From positions 4,588,001 through 4,652,000 of the forward strand of contig NZ_PGES01000001.1 of the NCBI RefSeq assembly GCF_002797895.1: a stretch of 64,000 bases of DNA, in the 5' to 3' direction. A program made the translations under genes and the position numbers. How positions within the stretch are numbered: position 1 is the stretch's first letter; each line of letters begins with the position of its first letter. The notes under the pieces were generated by a model. That model was given only the letters and a program-made list of their open reading frames with translations. It ran no database searches and was not told where the DNA came from. The stretch is from Janthinobacterium sp. 67 (GTDB lineage Bacteria > Pseudomonadota > Gammaproteobacteria > Burkholderiales > Burkholderiaceae_D). Below, piece by piece: positions 27,736-36,350 of this stretch.

Positions 27736-30090
27736 TCAGAACAGCTCGTTCTTCACGGCTTCTTTCGCCTTTTCTTCCTCCGGTGTGCCGCGCGCCGCGC
27801 CTTCCAGGCTGCCTACGCCCGTGCCCGGTGGATTTTCAGCATAGTAATACTCGTCGCCGACGTGGATCAGGCCTTCCGGCACGGCACGTTCCTCGACGGG
27901 GATGCTCTTCAATGCTTTCGCCATGTAGTTGATCCAGATCGGCAAGGCCAGGCCGCCGCCCGTTTCCCGGTTGCCCAGGTTGCGCGGCTGGTCGTAGCCG
28001 ATCCAGGCGATGCCGACCAATTTGGCTTGGTAGCCCGCGAACCACGCATCGATGGAATCGTTGGTCGTGCCCGTCTTGCCGGCCAGGTCAGGGCGCTTCA
28101 AGGCCATGGCCTTGTTCGCCGTGCCGAAGCGCACGACGTCGTTGAGCATGCTGTTCATCATGAAAGCGTTGCGCTCGTCGATGACCCGGTTGGCTTCCTC
28201 GCCCGCCAGGTCCGGCTTGGCTTGCGACAAGACGTTGCCATCGCTATCGGTCACCTTGGCGATCAGGTACGGGTTGATCTTGTAGCCGCCATTGGCGAAC
28301 ACGGCATACGCACCCGCCATCTGCAGCGGCGTCACGTTGCCGGCGCCCAGGGCCAGGGTCAGGTACGGTGGATTCTTGTCCGCGTCAAAGCCGAAGCGTG
28401 TCGCGTATTCCTGGCCATATTTGGCGCCGATCTTGTGCAGGATGCGGATGGAAATCATGTTCTTCGATTTCATCAAGCCCTTGCGCATGGTCATCGGACC
28501 GTCGTATTTGCTGTCGTAGTTCTTCGGTTCCCACGCCTGGCCGCCCGTCTGGCCCGCGTCGAACGAGATGGGCGCATCGTTGATGATGGTGGCCGGCGAC
28601 AGGCCCCGTTCCAGCGAAGCGGAATAGATGAAGGGCTTGAAGGCGGAACCGGGCTGGCGCCACGCCTGCGTGACGTGGTTGAACTTGTTGCGGTTGTAAT
28701 CGAAGCCGCCCACCATGGCGCGGATGGCGCCGTCGGTCGTGCTGGCCGAGACGAACGCCGATTGCACTTCCGGCATCTGCGTGAGGACCCACGCGTTGCC
28801 TTCTTGCATGACGCGGATGACGGCGCCGCGCTTGATGCGGCGGTTCGGCGCCGCTTTTTCCGACAGCCAGGCCGCGCCGAAGGTCAGGGCGGGACCCGTG
28901 ATCGTGATTTCCTCGCCGGCCGAGGTGACGGCCTGGATGGACTTGGGCGATGCCTGCAGCACCATGGCGGCGATGATGTCGTCGCTGTCCGGATGGTCGG
29001 CCAGTTCCGTCTCGATCGCATCGTCCGCTTCAGCCTTGGTTTTCGGAATCTCGATATACGCTTCCGGACCGCGGTAGCCGTGGCGTTTCTCGTAATCCAT
29101 CACGCCCTTGCGCAAGGCGATGTAGGCGGCGTCCTGGTCGGCCTTGGTGATGGTCGTGTAGACGTTCAGGCCGCGCGTATAGGTGTCTTCCTTGAATTGC
29201 TCGTAGACGAGCTGGCGCGCCATTTCCGACACGTATTCCGCGTGCACGCCAAAGGCGCTGCTGTCGGTTTTCACTTTCAGCTCTTCATTTTTTGCTTCTT
29301 CGTATTGCGCCGGCGTGATGTAGCCCAGTTGCGCCATGCGCTGCAGGATGTATTGCTGGCGCATGCGCGCGCGTTTCGGATTGACGACGGGGTTGTAGGC
29401 TGACGGCGCTTTCGGCAAGCCGGCCAGCATGGCCGCTTCGGCCACGGTGAGGTCCTGGATATTCTTGCCAAAATAGATTTGCGCGGCCGAGGCGAAGCCG
29501 TAGGCGCGCTGACCCAGATAGATCTGGTTCATATAGACTTCGAGAATCTGGTCCTTGCTGAGGTTTTTCTCGATCTTCCAGGCCAGCAAGACTTCATACG
29601 CCTTGCGTTTCAAGGTCTGTTCGCTGGACAGGAAGAAATTGCGCGCCACCTGCTGCGTGATGGTCGAGGCGCCTTGCTTGGCGCCGCCCGTCAGGTTGTG
29701 CAGGGCCGCGCGCGTGATGCCCAGGTAATCGACGCCGCCATGTTCATAGAAGCGGTCATCTTCGATGGCCAGCACGGCTTTTTTCATGACATCGGGAATA
29801 TCCTTGATGTGCACCATGTTGCGTCGCTCTTCGCCGAACTCGCCGATCAGCACGCTGTCGGAGGTGAAAATCCGCAGCGGCATTTTCGGCTTGTAATCGG
29901 TCAGGGTATCGAGCGCCGGCAGGTTCGGATACGCCATGGCCAGGCCGAATACCACCAGCAGCACGCCGACGACGCCCAGGCCCAGGAACGATACCAGGGC
30001 CATCAGCAGAAAGCGTTTGGGTTTGCTGCCCTTCTGGGGCGGTTTCGAGCCAGCGTTGCCGGCGGAGGATGAAGATGTCATGCGTGTCAT
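27736..30090 (-). CDS. mrcA: Penicillin-binding protein 1A
   Basis: 784 aa bifunctional class A PBP. An N-terminal Ser/Gly/Lys-rich cytoplasmic tail precedes one TM (FLLMALVSFLGLGVVGVLLVVF). The GT51 glycosyltransferase domain has EDDRFYEHGG and STITQQVARN. The transpeptidase domain has the SxxK box SAFK, SKN and KTGT. It polymerises and crosslinks peptidoglycan. The start is uncertain between ATG 30090, ATG 30081 and TTG 30117. It is divergent from the pil cluster, as in Pseudomonas and Burkholderiales. Confidence 0.95.
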   Translation of the reverse strand: MTRMTSSSSAGNAGSKPPQKGSKPKRFLLMALVSFLGLGVVGVLLVVFGLAMAYPNLPALDTLTDYKPKMPLRIFTSDSVLIGEFGEERRNMVHIKDIPDVMKKAVLAIEDDRFYEHGGVDYLGITRAALHNLTGGAKQGASTITQQVARNFFLSSEQTLKRKAYEVLLAWKIEKNLSKDQILEVYMNQIYLGQRAYGFASAAQIYFGKNIQDLTVAEAAMLAGLPKAPSAYNPVVNPKRARMRQQYILQRMAQLGYITPAQYEEAKNEELKVKTDSSAFGVHAEYVSEMARQLVYEQFKEDTYTRGLNVYTTITKADQDAAYIALRKGVMDYEKRHGYRGPEAYIEIPKTKAEADDAIETELADHPDSDDIIAAMVLQASPKSIQAVTSAGEEITITGPALTFGAAWLSEKAAPNRRIKRGAVIRVMQEGNAWVLTQMPEVQSAFVSASTTDGAIRAMVGGFDYNRNKFNHVTQAWRQPGSAFKPFIYSASLERGLSPATIINDAPISFDAGQTGGQAWEPKNYDSKYDGPMTMRKGLMKSKNMISIRILHKIGAKYGQEYATRFGFDADKNPPYLTLALGAGNVTPLQMAGAYAVFANGGYKINPYLIAKVTDSDGNVLSQAKPDLAGEEANRVIDERNAFMMNSMLNDVVRFGTANKAMALKRPDLAGKTGTTNDSIDAWFAGYQAKLVGIAWIGYDQPRNLGNRETGGGLALPIWINYMAKALKSIPVEERAVPEGLIHVGDEYYYAENPPGTGVGSLEGAARGTPEEEKAKEAVKNELF

Positions 30091-30375
30091 GTCTTTCAGT
30101 AAATTTATGCCGGTCAATTATAAGCGAGCTTGCCGGGGTGGCAGCGCGCCGTGGCGCTTGCCGGGGAAGAGTGTCGAAACTTGCCGTTACTCTATATAAG
30201 CGTGTATTGGCCCGCTGGCAACCAGGATTTGGTAACAATTATTCTGTGCCAGATCACGGCCTCGCCAGATAGGCGCCACGCGCCGCAGACACCAGCGTGA
30301 AATCCGTTTACAAGCCGGCGCCGCCGGGACTAGGCTTTCTGGTGACAGGTCCCCCTTCCACGCTGACGTTTCTCT

Positions 30376-31017
30376 ATGAAAAACATGTCTATCAGCAGTT
30401 TTCTTGGCACCGGCTTGCTGGGCGTTGACATGGCGGACGATGCCGTGCGCGTGGTCGAGTTGATACGGAGGCGGGGCAAACTGTCGTGCCGGCATTGCGG
30501 CAGCGCCGCGCTGCCCGCAGGCGTGATGCTTGAAGGCAATATCGAAGATATGCAGAGCCTGGCCGATGTCGTGCGCCAGGTTCATCGCGACAGTGGCAGC
30601 GGCTGCACCCGCGTGGCGCTGGCCATGCCGGCCACGGCCCTCATCACGCATGCGATCCGCCTGCCCGCCGGATTGCCGGAGGAACAGCTGGAAATCCTCG
30701 TGGAGCTGGAAGCGGCGCAATACATGCCGTTTGCGCTGGAAGACGCCAGCCTCGATTTTGTCATGCTCGGCCCCGCGCCGCCGCTTGCAGGCCAGACAGG
30801 CAGCGAGATCGACGTGCTGCTGGTGGCGGCGCGGCGCGCCAGCGTGCAGCGCCGTCTCGATGCGGCCAGGGCGGCCGGGCTGACGCCTGTTGTCATGGAT
30901 AGCGAGGCGCTGGCCTTGCAGGCGGCGCTCGCGCAGAGCGGCTGGCAAGCCTTGCCCGACGGCGGCCTGAGCTACCAATTGGCCTGGGGCCTGGCCTTGC
31001 ACCGGTACGCCCGATGA
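30376..31017 (+). CDS. pilM: Type IV pilus assembly protein PilM, internally shortened
   Basis: 213 aa, against about 350 for typical PilM. The N-terminal actin-like half is recognisable: LLGVDMADDAVRVVEL, a MLEGNIED block, RVALAMPATALITHAIRLPAGLPEEQLE and VELEAAQYMPFALEDASLDF. After VVMDSEALALQAAL the sequence jumps to the usual C-terminal end (LAWGLALHRYAR). The second lobe with the later nucleotide-binding motifs is missing. There is no frameshift; the frame is intact and overlaps pilN by ATGA. PilM docks to the PilN N-terminal tail in the cytoplasm. The 285-bp gap upstream holds the divergent promoters, with no clear gene. Confidence 0.85.
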   Translation: MKNMSISSFLGTGLLGVDMADDAVRVVELIRRRGKLSCRHCGSAALPAGVMLEGNIEDMQSLADVVRQVHRDSGSGCTRVALAMPATALITHAIRLPAGLPEEQLEILVELEAAQYMPFALEDASLDFVMLGPAPPLAGQTGSEIDVLLVAARRASVQRRLDAARAAGLTPVVMDSEALALQAALAQSGWQALPDGGLSYQLAWGLALHRYAR

Positions 31018-31574
31018 AGGCCGTGGCGGAAGTGCGGCGCATCAACCTTTTGCCCTATCGCCAGGCGGCACGCCGCAGGCATATTGAGCTGCTGCTGTGG
31101 CAACTGGCCGGCGGGGCGCTATTGGGATTGCTGCTGGCCCTGGCGTCGGGCGCCTGGCTGCAACGGCAGCTCGACGCGCAACTGCGCCGCCAGGAAGGCT
31201 GGCGTAATGCCATGCAGCACGTCAATGTCGTCCTCGCCTCTGGCAAGCGGGTGCGGGGCGAGACGGCGGCGCTGCTGCTGCGCCAGCAGGCCATTGCTAG
31301 TTTGCAAGAGCAACGCAACGCCTGGGTACGCATGCTGGCGCTGCTGGCCCGCGCGACGCCGGCCGGCGTGGCCTTGCACAGTGTGCGCCAGGAAACGGCA
31401 ATGGTGCGCCTGCAAGGGCAGGCCGTGTCGCAGGACAAGGTCGCGGCATTGCTGCTGGCGCTCGAGCAGGCCGCACCCTGGTCCCGTCCGGAGGTGCTGG
31501 AAGTGCGCGGCGCGGCCGATGGCGCCGTGGAATGGACGATACGGCTGGCCTTGGCACCCGCTGGGCAATCTTAG
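31014..31574 (+). CDS. pilN: Type IV pilus assembly protein PilN
   Basis: 186 aa bitopic inner-membrane protein. The cytoplasmic N-terminus carries the PilM-binding motif RINLLPYRQAARRR (about residues 9-22), followed by a TM (LLWQLAGGALLGLLLALASGAWL). A periplasmic coiled region and a ferredoxin-like fold (PAGVALHSVRQETAMVRLQGQAVSQDKVAALLLALE) complete it. It heterodimerises with PilO. It overlaps pilM and lies 15 nt upstream of pilOP. Confidence 0.9.
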   Translation: MKAVAEVRRINLLPYRQAARRRHIELLLWQLAGGALLGLLLALASGAWLQRQLDAQLRRQEGWRNAMQHVNVVLASGKRVRGETAALLLRQQAIASLQEQRNAWVRMLALLARATPAGVALHSVRQETAMVRLQGQAVSQDKVAALLLALEQAAPWSRPEVLEVRGAADGAVEWTIRLALAPAGQS

Positions 31575-31589
31575 TCGTGGAGGTTGATC

Positions 31590-32627
31590 ATGCTGAGCTT
31601 GAAAACCGCGTCGCTGTGGCCGCTCCCGGCGCGCCTCGCTTGCGCCGCCCTGGCCGGCATGCTGGCGGCCGCGTTGCTGCACGTCGTGTGGCTGGCTGGA
31701 TTGATGGCTGCCGTGCAGCTGGCGCAAGGCGAGGAGGCCCGTCTGCGTGCCGATTATCTGGTGGCGCAGGCCAGGGCGAGCCAGTTGCCCCAGTGGCGCG
31801 CGCAGCAGCGCCAGGCGGGCGCCGAGCTGGCCCTGCTGGAACAGCAACTGCCCGACCAGCAAGCGATGGCGGCACTGTTGACGGACATTAACGCCGCAGG
31901 CCAGTCGCGCGGCCTGCAATTTTCACTGTTCAAGCCAGGCGCGGCCCGGCCGCAAGTGCCGTACGTCGCCTTGCCGATCACCATACAGTTGCGCGGCGGC
32001 TATCACGCCATGGGCGCGCTGCTGGCGGACCTGGCGCGCCTGCCGCGCATCGTCACCGTGCATGCACTGGCCCTGACCCTCGGCAAGGACCGCTTGCTGA
32101 CCCTCGATGCCGTGCTGCAAGCGTATCGCTTGCCCGAAGCGGGGGAGCTGGCGGCGCAAGCGGCATTGGCGCCCAAGGCGGGCGCGCCCGCAGTGACACC
32201 AATTTGGCGTCCGCTTGCCGCTGTCGCGCCGTATCCCTACGAGGCCGTCGCCCTGGCCGATCCATTTAATGCCTTGCCGCCAGCGCCTGCGCCCGGTCCG
32301 CGGGGAAGCGTGGCGGGGCCCGACCCGCGCCGCATGCGCGAAGCGCTGGAAAGCGTGGCCTTGCCTGCCATCAGCATGGTCGGCAGCGTGCAGCAGGACG
32401 GGCGCCTGAGCGCATTGTTGCTGGCGGGCCAGCGCGTGTACCGGGTGGCGGTGGGGCAGTACTTGGGGCAAGACCACGGTGTGGTGACGGACATCAGTGA
32501 ACAGGCAGTGCAGTATCGCGAACTGTTGCGCGAGGCGGATGGTCCCTGGCGCGAGCGGCGCGGCAGCCTGGCCTTGCAGGTGGCGGGGGCGAGTCCGAAG
32601 ACCAGCCTGCCCGAGGCGGCGCCATGA
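31590..32627 (+). CDS. PilO-PilP fusion protein
   Basis: 345 aa in one frame. Residues 1 to about 190 match PilO: a TM near 15-45, a coiled segment, and the domain LLTDINAAGQSRGLQFSLFKPG...PITIQLRGGYHAMGALLADLARLPRIVTV. After an Ala/Pro linker, residues about 215-345 match PilP: YEAVALADPF, LESVALPAISMVGSVQQDGRLSALLLAG, VYRVAVGQYLGQDHGVVTDI and WRERRGSLAL. PilP is normally a separate lipoprotein; here it has no lipobox and is tethered through PilO. Start: GGAGG at 31579-31583 precedes ATG 31590. It overlaps pilQ by ATGA. Confidence 0.87.
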   Translation: MLSLKTASLWPLPARLACAALAGMLAAALLHVVWLAGLMAAVQLAQGEEARLRADYLVAQARASQLPQWRAQQRQAGAELALLEQQLPDQQAMAALLTDINAAGQSRGLQFSLFKPGAARPQVPYVALPITIQLRGGYHAMGALLADLARLPRIVTVHALALTLGKDRLLTLDAVLQAYRLPEAGELAAQAALAPKAGAPAVTPIWRPLAAVAPYPYEAVALADPFNALPPAPAPGPRGSVAGPDPRRMREALESVALPAISMVGSVQQDGRLSALLLAGQRVYRVAVGQYLGQDHGVVTDISEQAVQYRELLREADGPWRERRGSLALQVAGASPKTSLPEAAP

Positions 32628-34045
32628 GGCCGCGCCGCATGCTTTTGGCCGCCATGCTGTGCCTGCACGCCAGCGGCCTGGCCCAGGAAGCCGTGGTGAA
32701 CGTGACGGCGCCACGGCTGTATGCGGGCGACAAAATCTCCGTCGATTTCCAGAACGTGGGCGTGCGTGCGGCCCTGCACATCTTGGCCGACGCATCGGGG
32801 CAAAACATCATCGCCAGCGACAGCGTGGCGGGCAATGTCACCGTGCGCCTGCGCGACTTGCCGTGGGACCAGGCGCTCGACGTGCTGCTGCAGGCCAAGG
32901 GCCTGGACATGCGGCGCAACGGCAGCGTGCTGTGGATCGCGCCGCGCGAAGAAATCCTCGCGCGCGAAAAGCTGGAGCTGGAACAGCGCGCGCAGATCGC
33001 GGAACTGGAACCGTTACAGTCTGCCATCTTCCAGCTCAATTACCAGAAGGCCGAAGCGTTTCGCACCGTGTTCGGCCTCGATGCGGGGGAAGGGCGCAGC
33101 CGGCTGCTGTCGCGCCGTGGCAGCGTGCTGATCGAGCCGCGCACGAATCAACTGTTCATCACCGACGTGCCGGCGCGCCTGGAACAGATCCGCCAGCTGA
33201 TCGCCAGGACGGATATTCCAACGCGCCAAGTGATGATCGAGGCGCGCATCGTCGAGGCGAACGACAGCTTCAGCCGCAATCTGGGCGCGCGCCTGGGTTT
33301 TACGGACCAGCGCCTGGCGGCAGGCCAGCAGCCCGGTTTTTCCCTGGGCGGCAGCGGACGCCGCGCGGCCGTCGGCGGCAGTTACCAAGGCGTGGGCGAG
33401 GCGACGGGGCAAGCCGTGGCCGGCAGCGGCGCCTTCGTGCCGAACACGCAATTCGTCAACTTGCCGGCCGCCAGCATCAATGGCCTGCAGCCGGCCAGCT
33501 TCGCCCTGAGCCTGTTTTCGGCGGCCGCCAACCGTTTCCTGAACCTGGAATTGTCCGCGCTGGAAGCCGATGGCAGGGGCAAGATCATTTCCAGCCCCCG
33601 CGTGGTGACGGCCGACAAGGTGCTGGCACTGATCGAGCAGGGCATCGAGCTGCCCTACCAGGTGGCCACCAGCAGCGGCGCCACGTCGATCACGTTTCGC
33701 AAGGCGAATCTGCGCCTGGAAGTGACGCCGCAGATCACGCCGGACGGCAACGTGGTGCTGGAAGTGGACGTCAACAAGGATAGCGTGGGCCAGGAAACCC
33801 GTTCCGGTTTCGCCATCGACACCAAGCACGTGCGCACGCAAGTGATGGTGGAAGATGGCGGCACGGTGGTGCTGGGTGGCATTTATCAGCAATCCGAACG
33901 GGGCACGGATAGCAAGGTTCCTCTACTTGGCGACATCCCCGTGCTCGGTGTTTTTTTCCGCAGCACGGGCCGCAGTCAAGAAAAAACGGAACTGATGGTG
34001 TTTATTACGCCGAAAATAGTGGCAGATCGGCCAGCAACACGTTAA
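32624..34045 (+). CDS. pilQ: Type IV pilus secretin PilQ, short form
   Basis: 473 aa, against about 700 for P. aeruginosa PilQ. A signal peptide (MLLAAMLCLHASGLAQ) leads almost directly into the STN/N0 domain (ISVDFQNVGVRAALHILADASGQNIIASDSVAGNVTVRL). Next come an N1 secretin_N domain (LIEPRTNQLFITDVPARLEQIRQLI) and the secretin core ending GDIPVLGVFFRSTGRSQEKTELMVFITPKIV. The N-terminal AMIN peptidoglycan-binding domains are absent. It forms the outer-membrane pore for the pilus and interacts with PilP. Confidence 0.93.
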   Translation: MRPRRMLLAAMLCLHASGLAQEAVVNVTAPRLYAGDKISVDFQNVGVRAALHILADASGQNIIASDSVAGNVTVRLRDLPWDQALDVLLQAKGLDMRRNGSVLWIAPREEILAREKLELEQRAQIAELEPLQSAIFQLNYQKAEAFRTVFGLDAGEGRSRLLSRRGSVLIEPRTNQLFITDVPARLEQIRQLIARTDIPTRQVMIEARIVEANDSFSRNLGARLGFTDQRLAAGQQPGFSLGGSGRRAAVGGSYQGVGEATGQAVAGSGAFVPNTQFVNLPAASINGLQPASFALSLFSAAANRFLNLELSALEADGRGKIISSPRVVTADKVLALIEQGIELPYQVATSSGATSITFRKANLRLEVTPQITPDGNVVLEVDVNKDSVGQETRSGFAIDTKHVRTQVMVEDGGTVVLGGIYQQSERGTDSKVPLLGDIPVLGVFFRSTGRSQEKTELMVFITPKIVADRPATR

Positions 34046-34091
34046 TGTCACATCTTTACGTTTAAGTAACAATGCACACGAAAGCGGACTG

Positions 34092-36338
34092 ATGGCGACT
34101 ATGCGGAATGTATCTTGGGGCAACACTTATTGGAGCCGGGTATCGAATTGGCTGGTCTTGCTGGCGCTGGGCGCCTTGCTGGCCGCGTGTGGCGGCGGTG
34201 GCGGCGACCCGACCCTGGGTGTCAAGGATGGCGCGAATGCAGGCGTCGGCAGCGTGGTACTGGTTGCTGGCGCAACAACGATTGTGGCATCGGGCGCGGA
34301 CGGCACGGAAGTCGTGCTGACGGCAGTGGTGAAAAATGCCGGCAATAATGCCATGACAGGCCAGACGGTGACCTTCACCGCCAGTTCCGGCACCATCAGC
34401 AATACCAACCGCGTGACGGACGCGAATGGCACGGTGACGGAAAAACTCAGCGTGAAAGGCGATGCGAGCTTGCGCGACATCACCATCAAGGCCAGCAGCG
34501 GCGGCGTCGAATCGGCCCCCGTGGTGGTGAAAGTGGTGCCCGTCACCTCCGGCATTGCCAGCTTGCTGCTGACGTCTTCCGGTGGCACCCTGGCGTCGTC
34601 GGGTGGTACCGCCGTCAACGTGATCGCCTTTGTCAAAGACGCCAACAATGCCGTCGTGCCCAATGCCAGCGTGACATTCAGCGCCGATTCGGGTGCGCTG
34701 GGCGCCACGAGCGTCACGACCAATACACAGGGCCAGGCGCTGGTCAGCCTGAATACGGGCGGCGACGCCAGCTTGCGCACGATCAAGGTGACGGCCAGCG
34801 CAGGCGCGCAGACGGCCAGCACGGACATTGGCGTCAGCGGCACCCGGCTGGTCATCAGTGCCTTTTCGACGGTGAACCTCAAGACGAACACCGACATGGT
34901 GGTCAAGCTGGTCGATTCGAGCGGCAATCCCCTCGTTGGCAAGCCGGTGACCTTCAGCGCCCGCAGCAATGCCATCACGGTCAAGGGCGGCGGCACCAGT
35001 CCCGCGCTGACCGATAACAACGGCCAACTGGTGTTGAGCTACAACGCCCAGGCGGGCAGCAGCGACAGCATCAGCGTCAAGGCGCAGGGTGACAGCGTCG
35101 TGTTGCCAATCGCAATAAATGCATCGAATTTCACAATCAATGCCGTATCGGGTGGCAATGTGGCGTTGGCTACCTTGAACACGAACACCTGCTATGCGGT
35201 GACGGTCCATAGCGATGTGGCTGGCGTGCCACAAACGGGCAATGTGCGTTTCAGTACGTCGCGCGGCGCCATTTACCAGGATGCCGCTTGCGGCACGCCA
35301 TTGCAGGCGCCGCTGGCGCTGGTGGGCGGCAATGCCATTGCCTACGTACAAGCCAGCGGCGCCGGCCCGACCGCCCTCACGGCGAAGTACGAAGACAGCG
35401 GCGTCTCGGTGCAGTCGGAAGTGGAGTTCGTTGCGCCATTGACGGCCCAGGCCGCGATCAGCCTGCAAGCCGACCCGGCCGTCATCGGTGCCAATACGGC
35501 CGGCAGCACCGCGCAGCGCAGCGCCTTGCGCGCCATCGTGCGCGATGGCACGGCGGAAAACAATCTGGTCAAGAATGCACAGGTGAGCTTCTCGATCCAG
35601 GCCGACGCCAGCAATGGCTCCCTGAGTTCGCCTTCGCTGGTCGCCACCGACAGCGATGGCGTGGCCACGGTCAGCTACATCGCGGGACAGGGCACCACCG
35701 GTGTCGATGGTGTCGTTGTCAAAGCGCAACTGCAGGGTGTGTCGAGCAATGCGGCCACGGTCAAGCTGACGGTGACGAAAAAATCGCTGTTCATCAGTGC
35801 CGGCAGCGGCAATACGCTCGACGCCACCGACAGCAGCACCTACCGCAAGACGTATAGCGTGTTTGTGACGGATGCCGCCGGCAATCCCGTACCTGACGTG
35901 ATCATCACGGCCGCGGCCTGGCCCCGCTATTATTACAAGGGTTATCTGCAGTATTCCCCGGCTGCCGAGTCGTGGATAGCCGTGAGGACGGCGAATGCCT
36001 GTGACAATGAGGACAGGGATCGCAGCGGCACCTTTAATCTGAACAACGACTTCAACCATAATGGCCGTCTCGACCCCGGCATTCCGCTCAATTTGTCGAC
36101 CGGCGGCAAGACCGACAGCTCGGGAACGGCGATCATCACCCTGACTTATCCGCGCGACAGGGCCAACTGGCTGGACGTCGAATTGACGATTCGTGGCAAC
36201 AGTTCCGGGACGGAGGCAACTTATGTCGGTTACACTTTGCTTCCGGGGCTGGCCACGGACTTTAACCGCGTGGGTGTTTCACCTCCAGGCATCATTAGTC
36301 CGTATGGGCAAGCCACTGATTGTCGCAATCCAAATTAA
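34092..36338 (+). CDS. Ig-like (Big_1/invasin-type) repeat lipoprotein
   Basis: 748 aa. The signal ends in lipobox LLAAC with Cys33 followed by five Gly, which suggests a surface or outer-membrane lipoprotein. Several consecutive Ig-like beta domains of about 100 aa follow. Their motifs include VVLTAVVKNAGNNAMTGQTVTFTASSG, VTDANGTVTEKLSV and VTFSADSGALGATSVTTNTQGQALVSL. Near the C-terminus (about residues 637-665) are two Asp/Asn-rich loops, EDRDRSG and NDFNHNGRLD, resembling calcium-binding loops. It sits in the usually empty pilQ-aroK gap, 46 nt after pilQ and 12 nt before aroK. An adhesin or pilus-linked role is inferred. Confidence 0.85.
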   Translation: MATMRNVSWGNTYWSRVSNWLVLLALGALLAACGGGGGDPTLGVKDGANAGVGSVVLVAGATTIVASGADGTEVVLTAVVKNAGNNAMTGQTVTFTASSGTISNTNRVTDANGTVTEKLSVKGDASLRDITIKASSGGVESAPVVVKVVPVTSGIASLLLTSSGGTLASSGGTAVNVIAFVKDANNAVVPNASVTFSADSGALGATSVTTNTQGQALVSLNTGGDASLRTIKVTASAGAQTASTDIGVSGTRLVISAFSTVNLKTNTDMVVKLVDSSGNPLVGKPVTFSARSNAITVKGGGTSPALTDNNGQLVLSYNAQAGSSDSISVKAQGDSVVLPIAINASNFTINAVSGGNVALATLNTNTCYAVTVHSDVAGVPQTGNVRFSTSRGAIYQDAACGTPLQAPLALVGGNAIAYVQASGAGPTALTAKYEDSGVSVQSEVEFVAPLTAQAAISLQADPAVIGANTAGSTAQRSALRAIVRDGTAENNLVKNAQVSFSIQADASNGSLSSPSLVATDSDGVATVSYIAGQGTTGVDGVVVKAQLQGVSSNAATVKLTVTKKSLFISAGSGNTLDATDSSTYRKTYSVFVTDAAGNPVPDVIITAAAWPRYYYKGYLQYSPAAESWIAVRTANACDNEDRDRSGTFNLNNDFNHNGRLDPGIPLNLSTGGKTDSSGTAIITLTYPRDRANWLDVELTIRGNSSGTEATYVGYTLLPGLATDFNRVGVSPPGIISPYGQATDCRNPN

Positions 36339-36350
36339 CTGTCGCAGCAC

